Shown here: piece after piece, positions 1-5,568 of the stretch
Position numbering within the stretch: position 1 is the stretch's first letter
Layout: each line of letters starts with the position of its first letter
Source: JBHGBB01 sp041946755
Lineage (GTDB): Bacteria; UBP4; UBA4092; JAOAEQ01
Direction of reading: 5' to 3'
DNA length: 9,524 bases
NCBI GenBank assembly: GCA_041946755.1
Contig: JBHGBB010000160.1
Coordinates: 1-9,524, forward strand
Program-made: the position numbers and the translations under genes
Notes under the pieces: generated by a model
What the model was told of the DNA's origin: nothing
What the model saw: only the letters and a program-made list of their open reading frames with translations
Database searches by the model: none

Positions 1-78
1 CGCGACAAGGTGGTGCTCGAAACCCTGGCAACCGCTAAAAAGAAACAGAAAAACAGTTTCAAAGAAGGCTACAGATAA
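1..78 (+). CDS. 3' end of an unidentified gene (partial)
   Basis: Frame 1 is open from the window edge for 25 codons and ends at TAA 76-78, two bases before the ilvE start. The visible tail is basic (a KKKQK run near the middle, ending EGYR) and carries no recognisable motif, so I give no function. The very short gap to ilvE suggests co-transcription and possibly translational coupling. A chance open frame of this length cannot be excluded, but the position directly abutting the next start supports a real gene end. Confidence 0.55.
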   Translation, partial: RDKVVLETLATAKKKQKNSFKEGYR

Positions 79-80
79 AC

Positions 81-968
81 ATGCAAAATGAGCTGCAAAT
101 CTACATAAACGGTCAATATTATCCTAAATCACAAGCTAAAATATCCGTATATGACCACGGCTTATTATATGGCGATGGCGTTTTTGAAGGAATCCGTATT
201 TATAACGGTCGGGTATTCAAATTAGATGAACATTTGAAACGATTGTATGCTTCAGCCCGGGCGATTATGCTCGATATTCCGTTGTCCTATGAGAAATTAA
301 AAGAAGCTACCTTAGCAACGGTACGCGTAAATCAGCGCCGGGATGGATATATCCGGTTGGTCGTGACTCGCGGGCCTGGTGATTTAGGATTAGCCCCCTG
401 GAAATGCCCGAAACCATTTGTGTTTATTATAGTCGATAAAATCGGTTTATATCCGGAAGAGATTTATAGTAAAGGACTCGACATTATAACCGTCCCTACG
501 CGAAGACATATTCCGGAAGGACTCAATCCTAATATCAAATCGTTGAATTATTTAAATAATATCTTGGCCAAAATCGAAGCGCGGCATGCCGGAGTTATGG
601 AAGCGGTGTTACTGAATACCGATGGTTTTGTGGCTGAATGTACCGGTGATAATATATTTATCGTTAAAAATAAAACCTTAATCAGCCCGCCGGCATATGC
701 CGGATCGCTAGACGGAATCACTCGAGCTACCGTATTCGAATTAGCGCCGAAATTACGGTTGGGTGCTAAAGAATCGATTTTAACCCGATTCGATTTGTTT
801 AATGCAGAAGAATGTTTCCTGACTGGAACCGCAGCAGAAGTGGTCCCGGTAGTAAAAATCGACCAGCGGGTGATTGGCAATGGTAAACCCGGACCGATAA
901 CGTTAAAGTTGATACAAGCGTATCGGGCCTTAACCCGCCGGGAAGGTGTTCCGGTATACAAGAAATAA
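81..968 (+). CDS. ilvE: Branched-chain amino acid aminotransferase (class IV, PLP-dependent)
   Basis: A cytosolic enzyme that transfers the amino group between glutamate and the 2-oxo acids of leucine, isoleucine and valine; last step of their synthesis. Class IV fold-type landmarks are present: an N-terminal YDHGLLYGDGVFEGIR segment (residues 24-39), HLKRL with the likely PLP-phosphate Arg54, the Schiff-base lysine K153 in NIKSLNYLNN, E186 in AECTGDN, GITR at 212-215 and the GTAAEV turn at 249-254. At 295 residues it is slightly shorter than E. coli IlvE (309), normal for the family. The start follows AAGAAGG at 62-68 with a rather long 12-base spacer and lies two bases after the preceding stop. 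The FEGIR and GTAAEV motifs favour BCAT over the related D-amino acid aminotransferase or 4-amino-4-deoxychorismate lyase, though sequence alone does not fix substrate specificity. Confidence 0.93.
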   Translation: MQNELQIYINGQYYPKSQAKISVYDHGLLYGDGVFEGIRIYNGRVFKLDEHLKRLYASARAIMLDIPLSYEKLKEATLATVRVNQRRDGYIRLVVTRGPGDLGLAPWKCPKPFVFIIVDKIGLYPEEIYSKGLDIITVPTRRHIPEGLNPNIKSLNYLNNILAKIEARHAGVMEAVLLNTDGFVAECTGDNIFIVKNKTLISPPAYAGSLDGITRATVFELAPKLRLGAKESILTRFDLFNAEECFLTGTAAEVVPVVKIDQRVIGNGKPGPITLKLIQAYRALTRREGVPVYKK

Positions 969-975
969 AACTGCT

Positions 976-1026
976 AGGCACAAGGTACATAGTATGACGT
1001 CCATCGTACTTGTGTACCTTGTCCTT
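976..1026 (+). terminator. Long imperfect hairpin between ilvE and mcsA (terminator, attenuator or repeat)
   Basis: Arms 980-989 and 1013-1022 pair perfectly over 10 bp. After a small internal bulge (990 against 1011-1012), seven more pairs form between 991-997 and 1004-1010 (one G-U), closing a six-base loop at 998-1003. Three outer pairs (976-978 with 1024-1026) extend it past one mismatch. It starts eight bases after the ilvE stop. The following sequence is AT-rich but has no clean T run, so intrinsic termination is uncertain. It could equally be a 3'-end stabiliser, an attenuator in front of mcsA, or a dispersed repeat. The function is inferred; the pairing is seen directly. Confidence 0.5.
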
Positions 1027-1042
1027 TATATATTTCATACCT

Positions 1043-1561
1043 ATGGTTCTCTGCGATGTTTGTAAAAAAGCGCATGCTACTTTCCATCGAACCAGACGAG
1101 TCAAAGATAAGGACACTAACCAATACATCGTCACCGAGAGTCATCTCTGCCAGACTTGCGCTGAAAAAGAAGGAATGGGATCCCAGGTTAATATTGAAGA
1201 AGTATTAACCAGTCTATTAAACCATCTTACCAGTGAAGACAAAACCGGAGATCGAGCAAAAAAAGAACGAGCCCTGATTTGCCCGCGATGTAATCTATCC
1301 TATGCACGGTTTCGCGAAATCGGCAGATTGGGTTGTCCGGAATGTTATACCACGTTTGCTGGTGAATTAGAACCGTTATTACGGCGCATCCACGGCAGTT
1401 GCGACCATCAAGGGAAAATGCCACCGCATGCGAACCGGCTGGTTGAATTAAATAAAGAATTACATCAGTTACGCAAACAACTCCAGGCCGCATTACAAGA
1501 AGAGAATTTCGAAATCGCTGCTCAGATACGCGATGCGATAAAAAAAGTCGAGTCGAATTAA
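1043..1561 (+). CDS. mcsA: McsA-like zinc-finger/UVR-domain protein (protein-arginine kinase activator type)
   Basis: 172 residues from ATG 1043. Four CxxC pairs are visible: C4/C7, C36/C39, C80/C83 and C98/C101, the last in GRLGCPECYTTF, followed by PLLRRIHGS and H-GKMPP. A C-terminal UVR helix pair (about residues 134-170, VELNKELHQLRKQL then EENFEIAAQIRD) matches the UvrB/UvrC-type interaction motif. This layout is that of McsA, which in Firmicutes activates the arginine kinase McsB and links it to ClpC proteolysis and heavy-metal stress. No mcsB, ctsR or clpC is adjacent here, so a role with McsB cannot be read from context. The frame could be extended to a TTG at 1010, but that lies inside the hairpin and adds residues unlike the family start MxCDxC. 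There is no clear Shine-Dalgarno before 1043. Its stop codon overlaps the stop of the convergent flavoprotein gene. Confidence 0.88.
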   Translation: MVLCDVCKKAHATFHRTRRVKDKDTNQYIVTESHLCQTCAEKEGMGSQVNIEEVLTSLLNHLTSEDKTGDRAKKERALICPRCNLSYARFREIGRLGCPECYTTFAGELEPLLRRIHGSCDHQGKMPPHANRLVELNKELHQLRKQLQAALQEENFEIAAQIRDAIKKVESN

Positions 1562-2826
1562 CCTGACAATATCGCGCTATTTAGTCCAGCCATATATCCG
1601 GTACTAAATGCCATCTGCAAATTATACCCGCCAGATTTACCGATTAGATCGATTATTTCGCCAGCAAAATATAAACCATGAATTTGTTTTGCTTCCATAG
1701 TTTTGGAATTTATTTCTGATAAAGCAATTCCTCCGGCGGTTACCATCGCTTCATCTATACTACGCAACCGTTTAACGGTTAGAATGAGATTTTTTATGGT
1801 TTTAATAAACAGCTGCCGTTCAGGTTTAGTTAGTTGGTTAACCAACTTATCCGGTTTCAATCCCATATGTTGGAAGAGTATGATAATCAATTTATTCGGC
1901 AGAAAATCCAGCGCGATATTGTGTAATTGCTGGGATGGATGTTTTCGGAAATAATGCTGGAAATAAATATCCAACTGCGATTCTGTAAATTGCGGTAATA
2001 AATCCAGGGAAATAACTACCTGCCCTTTTGTCAACAGCTTTCCTATAGAGTCACTACTATCCAATACCACGGGACCGGAAATACCATAATGGGTAAATAT
2101 TAAATCGCCATAATATTGGCCTACTGTTCGATGTGGTGTAGCTATGGTTAGCTTAATATTTGGTACTGATACTCCCTGCAATCGTTTTATCCAAGGTTCG
2201 ACAATTTCCAATGGCACTAATGCAGCTGAAGGAGGATTAAGGGTTATTCCTAATTGCTCGACTAGTTGATATCCATCTCCGGTTGACCCGGTTTGCGGAT
2301 ACGATTTCCCGCCGGTTGCCAGGATAACCGTATCCGATTGATATTCATGTTGGTCTTCAGTTACTACTCCGCAAACCTGGTTTTTGTGAACGATGATTGC
2401 TGTTACTCGATGATTATATTCTATATTCACTTTCTGCCGGGCTAAATATAGAGACAAAGCCGTAATAACATCAGTCGCTTTATCCGATTTAGGAAAAACT
2501 CGGCCATCAGCTTCAGTTTTGGTAATGACCCCTAACGATTTAAATAATTGGATAGTATCTCGATTAGAAAAAGCGGTTAATGCGGAATATAGGAATTTAC
2601 CGTATTTACCATAAGCGGTGATAAAAGAATTCAAGTCCGGGTCACTATTGGTAAAATTACACCGTCCTTGACCGGTAAGCGCAAGTTTTTTACCTAACCG
2701 ATTATTCCGTTCTAGGAGGATAACCTGAGCACCCTGTTCAGCAGCGGTCGCCGCAGCTAGCATACCTGCAGGGCCACCACCGATAACGACTACTTTTTTG
2801 CGAGGTCTTTTAGGAGATATAGGCAT
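1558..2826 (-). CDS. BaiN/HI0933-family FAD-dependent oxidoreductase (flavoprotein)
   Basis: 422 residues, the usual length of this family (about 400-420). The N-terminal dinucleotide-binding fold shows VVVIGGGPAGM (residues 13-22) with the acidic ribose-binding E39 at the end of strand 2. The family signature TGQGRCNFTN follows at 51-60. A second ATGG-type FAD contact lies at 170-173, followed by GSTGDG. The C-terminus has GLYFAGEIIDLIGKSGGYNLQMAFSTG, the FAD-closing segment. Members are cytosolic flavoproteins often annotated as aminoacetone oxidase family or NAD(P)/FAD-dependent oxidoreductases; BaiN acts on bile-acid intermediates in gut bacteria, but most members have no known substrate, so I do not assign one. 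The first ATG is the only one ahead of the GGGPAG motif, yet no good Shine-Dalgarno precedes it. It lies 51 bases after the deacetylase gene on the same strand and is probably the last gene of that run. Confidence 0.9.
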   Translation of the reverse strand: MPISPKRPRKKVVVIGGGPAGMLAAATAAEQGAQVILLERNNRLGKKLALTGQGRCNFTNSDPDLNSFITAYGKYGKFLYSALTAFSNRDTIQLFKSLGVITKTEADGRVFPKSDKATDVITALSLYLARQKVNIEYNHRVTAIIVHKNQVCGVVTEDQHEYQSDTVILATGGKSYPQTGSTGDGYQLVEQLGITLNPPSAALVPLEIVEPWIKRLQGVSVPNIKLTIATPHRTVGQYYGDLIFTHYGISGPVVLDSSDSIGKLLTKGQVVISLDLLPQFTESQLDIYFQHYFRKHPSQQLHNIALDFLPNKLIIILFQHMGLKPDKLVNQLTKPERQLFIKTIKNLILTVKRLRSIDEAMVTAGGIALSEINSKTMEAKQIHGLYFAGEIIDLIGKSGGYNLQMAFSTGYMAGLNSAILSG

Positions 2827-2877
2827 GTATAATCGCCGGCTATGATTATTCGATGAACGTCAATGCTAATGGTAGCT

Positions 2878-3627
2878 TTATGGTGAAACCGCCATTAATT
2901 CCGGAACCGTAACAAATAGATACCCTTGTTCTTTAAGGTTTTTAATAATTTCGGGCAACGCCGCAACAATCTGGTCATGGTCATCGTGGCATAAGATAAT
3001 CGAACCGTTGCGTGCTGTTGAGAGCACATTCACCTTAATTTTATCTACTCCCGGTCTCGACCAATCCCGGGAATCGACTGACCAGAGTACGGCATCGAAT
3101 TTCCGCATCGCAAGTTCTGCTAATGACCGGTTATCAAATATCCCCCAGGGTGGACGGAATAGATAGGTATTCTGTCCGGTAATCTCATAGACGATATCCC
3201 GGGTTCGCTCTACTTCCTGTTTGATTTTAACCGAGGGTACTTTCGTCAACTGTACATGAGAATAAGTATGGTTCCCGATTTCATGCCCTGCCAGATAGAG
3301 TTGTTTAACCAATTCCGGATGCTGCTGCGCATGCTGGCCAATCAGAAAGAACGTCGCCCGGATATCATGCTGTTTCAATATTTTCAATATTTGCGGGGTA
3401 TATGTAGCATTCGGTCCATCGTCAAAGGTTAATGCGATATTTTTTTTCTCTTTACTTCCTGCCCAAATTACCTGGGTATTAATTCCCTGTTGTAATGATT
3501 CGTATAACCGGTTCTCGATGATACTATCGAAACTATACGGGGGAGGATATATCGGCTGCTGTTTGGCTATTGAAATAGTAGATAATATAAAAAGAAACAA
3601 AGCAATTAACGCTCGTTTAATACGCAT
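2878..3627 (-). CDS. Secreted polysaccharide deacetylase (NodB homology domain, carbohydrate esterase 4)
   Basis: 249 residues from ATG 3627. Residues 1-22 form a signal peptide or membrane anchor: basic MRIKR, a hydrophobic stretch, then SIAK. The NodB domain starts near residue 62 with all catalytic motifs: TFDDGP (67-72; D69 likely base, D70 metal ligand), HEIGNHTYSH (115-124; metal ligands H120 and H124), RPPWG (158-162), WSVDSRDW (182-189) and ILCHD (211-215; H214). The predicted activity is metal-dependent removal of N- or O-acetyl groups from an envelope or extracellular polysaccharide such as peptidoglycan or an exopolysaccharide; the substrate is not shown by sequence. An in-frame extension to 3681 exists, but GAGAGGG six bases before 3627 and the signal peptide beginning there support the shorter form. 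It lies between the DUF2892 gene and the flavoprotein gene on the same strand. Confidence 0.9.
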   Translation of the reverse strand: MRIKRALIALFLFILSTISIAKQQPIYPPPYSFDSIIENRLYESLQQGINTQVIWAGSKEKKNIALTFDDGPNATYTPQILKILKQHDIRATFFLIGQHAQQHPELVKQLYLAGHEIGNHTYSHVQLTKVPSVKIKQEVERTRDIVYEITGQNTYLFRPPWGIFDNRSLAELAMRKFDAVLWSVDSRDWSRPGVDKIKVNVLSTARNGSIILCHDDHDQIVAALPEIIKNLKEQGYLFVTVPELMAVSP

Positions 3628-3633
3628 GGTTTT

Positions 3634-3640
3634 CCCTCTC
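3634..3640 (-). promoter_or_regulatory. Ribosome binding site fixing the deacetylase start
   Basis: GAGAGGG on the minus strand, six bases before ATG 3627. Two upstream in-frame ATGs (3660 and 3681) lack such a site and would put 11 or 18 mostly polar residues before the signal peptide, so this site decides the start. Confidence 0.65.
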
Positions 3641-3696
3641 AGTACAGTACCAGTTTCCATTTCGGATTGATGCTTCAACAAAAAAACCAGAAATTA

Positions 3697-3730
3697 TGTT
3701 ATATCGTCTTCTCTTGATATTGATATAACA
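3697..3730 (-). repeat. Inverted repeat between the DUF2892 and deacetylase genes
   Basis: Arms 3697-3705 and 3722-3730 are perfect 9-bp reverse complements with a 16-base spacer. Read on the minus strand, a run of seven Ts (3686-3680) follows ten bases after the stem. This could be a weak terminator or attenuator after the DUF2892 gene, or an operator ahead of the deacetylase gene. The stem is AT-rich and the gap to the T run is too long for a classical terminator. Confidence 0.4.
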
Positions 3731-3753
3731 CCTTGGATACATCCGTTCACCGG

Positions 3754-3957
3754 CTATTTCATTTTACAGGTATTTATTCCTAATATCTTATACAGTCCGC
3801 AGAATCGAGTTATTGCGGTGATGAGCGATATTATCCCGACAATAACGAATACGATTCGGAGCCAGCCGGAGAGTAATAAGCTGACGATAAACAAGAGAAT
3901 CGCTATGACAGCCCGGATAATTTGATCGGTTTTTCCGATATTAGGCGTAACCGCCAT
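3754..3957 (-). CDS. Small DUF2892-family inner membrane protein
   Basis: 67 residues with the family layout: a short N-terminus (VTPNIGKTDQIIR), two hydrophobic segments at about 13-30 and 33-50, and the ending RFCGLYKILGINTC with C53 and C64. DUF2892 is the membrane domain also found fused to the rhodanese YgaP; stand-alone versions like this are common and their function is unknown. The start is well supported by GGAG at 3968-3971 on the minus strand, ten bases upstream, within an AAAGGAGA match. It is the first gene of the leftward run and has a candidate promoter just upstream. Confidence 0.88.
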   Translation of the reverse strand: MAVTPNIGKTDQIIRAVIAILLFIVSLLLSGWLRIVFVIVGIISLITAITRFCGLYKILGINTCKMK

Positions 3958-3995
3958 GGAAACTCATCTCCTTTCAGGTAAAATTTATCCTGCTC

Positions 3996-4025
3996 ATTGT
4001 ATCACTGAGTATTCCTGTTTTGCAA
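3996..4025 (-). promoter_or_regulatory. Candidate sigma-70-type promoter for the DUF2892-deacetylase-flavoprotein run
   Basis: On the minus strand TTGCAA (4025-4020) is followed after 18 bases by TACAAT (4001-3996), giving 4/6 and 5/6 matches to the consensus boxes. It would start transcription about 30-35 bases before the DUF2892 start codon. No further support is visible. Confidence 0.4.
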
Positions 4026-4082
4026 GAAGTATTGTTTTCTTAATGCTAGAATACCATCTAGTTGCAGAAAACAGCTATTCCG

Positions 4083-4111
4083 TTGATAATAAAACAGCAT
4101 ATTTTTAATAT
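4083..4111 (+). promoter_or_regulatory. Candidate promoter for the bPH2 membrane-protein pair
   Basis: TTGATA (4083-4088), a 17-base spacer, then TAATAT (4106-4111), both 4-5/6 matches to consensus; TATTAT at 4109-4114 is an alternative -10. It lies 28 bases before the chosen ATG at 4140. A promoter here would exclude the longer TTG-initiated reading of the gene. The surroundings are very AT-rich, so chance matches are easy. Confidence 0.3.
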
Positions 4112-4127
4112 TATCTTATCGAATTTC

Positions 4128-4132
4128 AGGAG
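4128..4132 (+). promoter_or_regulatory. Ribosome binding site fixing the bPH2 protein start
   Basis: AGGAG seven bases before ATG 4140. It decides this start over an in-frame TTG at 4062 that would add 26 residues of no family character. Confidence 0.7.
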
Positions 4133-4139
4133 CGACTAC

Positions 4140-4637
4140 ATGCATTATATCGAAAATAACCTTGCGGTTGGAGAAACCATAGTATACCAGACTCGACTTC
4201 ATTGGCTCATTTTTAGTAAATCAATGCTCATTTTTATCGGAGCATTGTTTTTTTTACTTGGTGGACTGTTCAAATGGATCTCTCCCGATGCCGCGATTGG
4301 ATTTTATCTTGTTGCTGGGATATTATGTATTATCTCATCAGTGATGTTCATCGCTAAATGGATTCAGTATATTTCCTCAGAATTTGGGGTTACCAATAGC
4401 CGGGTTTTGATTAAGGTCGGGTTCATCAGCCGCCATTCCTTAGAACTATTATTAACCAAGGTTGAAGGGATTGGGGTCGACCAGAGTATTACCGGCCGAA
4501 TCTTGAATTATGGCACCATCATCGTTAGCGGAACCGGTGGCACTAAAGAAGCATTTGCTTTGATCGCTCATCCTTTGGAGTTTCGTAAAAAAGTACAGGA
4601 ACAGATTATCGCTCTGCAAGAAATAAATCGTAGCTAG
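4140..4637 (+). CDS. bPH2 (bacterial PH, YdbS/DUF304-like) domain membrane protein
   Basis: 165 residues. An N-terminal stretch typical of the family (NLAVGETIVYQTRLHW, residues 7-22) leads into two membrane segments at about 27-46 and 52-74. A cytoplasmic PH-like domain follows: EFGVTNSRVLIKVGFISR (81-98), KVEGIGVDQSITGRILNYG (107-125) and IIVSGTGGTKE (127-137). The motif order VTNxRV, VDQSxxGRxLxYGT, GTGG is characteristic of bPH2. The family is widespread, membrane-bound and of unknown biochemical role, with suggested links to envelope stress. The next gene starts five bases after its stop, so the two are probably made together. Confidence 0.88.
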   Translation: MHYIENNLAVGETIVYQTRLHWLIFSKSMLIFIGALFFLLGGLFKWISPDAAIGFYLVAGILCIISSVMFIAKWIQYISSEFGVTNSRVLIKVGFISRHSLELLLTKVEGIGVDQSITGRILNYGTIIVSGTGGTKEAFALIAHPLEFRKKVQEQIIALQEINRS

Positions 4638-4642
4638 TTTTT

Positions 4643-5533
4643 ATGATATCGATTCCCAAACAAATTAGTAAAGTCCCGAAATGGCTTTGGTTTGTAATCT
4701 TCACCGAACTTGCCCTCGGAGTGATTCTCCTCCTTTATTTTGTTTATTCTCCATTTCGGGAATGGTGGGGAAGATATTTACCGTCAGATATCCATTTTGT
4801 AATTTTTATCTTTCTTTTTATCTTCATAATGATTTTGGTCATTACCGGTCTCTTTTCCGGTTTTAAGAAAAAGCGGCAGCTGCTGAATATCAACCTACAC
4901 CGGTTAGGTATTAAGTTAACAGAAAAGAGCAGTAAATATACTTTATCAGGTGAAGCGTATTTCGCGGAATTCCACGGTAAAAAAATCGCTTATATCTTCA
5001 ACAGCGGTGGCAATGATAGTACTGTTGAATTGGTATTATATCATCAGCGACCTCTCAACCTCGGTTGGATTTTTGGGAAAAACAATCGCAATTGGTTAGG
5101 ACAAATCCTGGCAATTAAGAACTGGATTGCAACCGGAATCATATCGAAATCGATTGAAATTCCTACCCAGCTAATAGCCCGGGGGTTTTTCTGTCGGGCG
5201 ACTGAAAAGATGATTGGTAAAGCGCTACTCCAGAATAATAAAATTATCACTCCATTACTGGAGTTGGACGATCTGCTGACCTTATACAAAGGTAAGTTTA
5301 CTATCGATGATGAATCGGTAATAATGACGTTTCCTTATAAAACCTTATTCGATCCCTCGATCCTTGAGACTGCTTGCCGGGTAAGTACCGCCTTTACCAA
5401 TTCCGTTATGCTCCCCGGAACTCCGTCTAATATGCTTCGTCTTCAGAAGAAACTTGCTACGCTTGTTGCGCTCGTTTCATTACTCAACTTTATTCTGTTT
5501 TTAACTATAAAAATCGTTTATACAATAAAGTGA
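4643..5533 (+). CDS. Unrecognised three-helix membrane protein, partner of the bPH2 gene
   Basis: 296 residues; I do not recognise a family. Hydrophobic segments lie at about 14-36 and 51-73, followed by a basic stop-transfer stretch (KKKR, 75-78). A roughly 190-residue hydrophilic domain comes next (about 80-270, with mixed alpha/beta character and no obvious catalytic motif). A third hydrophobic helix closes the protein (271-293). The basic run after helix 2 suggests that the central domain is cytoplasmic. The start at 4643 is five bases after the bPH2 stop and has no strong Shine-Dalgarno, which fits translational coupling. Co-location with a bPH2 protein hints at a joint membrane role, but that is inference. 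The domain could be a diverged lipid- or protein-binding fold; a structure prediction would show it. Confidence 0.8.
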   Translation: MISIPKQISKVPKWLWFVIFTELALGVILLLYFVYSPFREWWGRYLPSDIHFVIFIFLFIFIMILVITGLFSGFKKKRQLLNINLHRLGIKLTEKSSKYTLSGEAYFAEFHGKKIAYIFNSGGNDSTVELVLYHQRPLNLGWIFGKNNRNWLGQILAIKNWIATGIISKSIEIPTQLIARGFFCRATEKMIGKALLQNNKIITPLLELDDLLTLYKGKFTIDDESVIMTFPYKTLFDPSILETACRVSTAFTNSVMLPGTPSNMLRLQKKLATLVALVSLLNFILFLTIKIVYTIK

Positions 5534-5568
5534 GTAATCAGCACATTAGATGGCAAATTGAAATCCAA
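5534..5568. other. Short convergent intergenic gap
   Basis: 35 bases separate the membrane protein stop from the valS stop. A perfect 12-base palindrome, CAATTATAATTG, spans 5566-5577 and includes the valS stop codon. It is too short and AT-rich to be a convincing terminator, and no other hairpin with a T run is visible for either gene. Confidence 0.4.

Noticed and set aside
1010..1042. TTG-initiated N-terminal extension of mcsA
   Set aside because: The extra 11 residues are coded by the hairpin and lie ahead of the conserved CDxC start of the family; ATG 1043 is preferred.
2829..2849. Small inverted repeat ATAATC/GATTAT upstream of the flavoprotein gene
   Set aside because: Six AT-rich pairs with a nine-base spacer in a short gap are within chance expectation.
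3628..3681. 18-residue N-terminal extension of the deacetylase
   Set aside because: It would put polar residues before the signal peptide, and the ribosome binding site is placed for ATG 3627.
4062..4139. TTG-initiated 26-residue extension of the bPH2 protein
   Set aside because: AGGAG at 4128-4132 is correctly spaced for ATG 4140, and the extension is unlike the family and overlaps the likely promoter.
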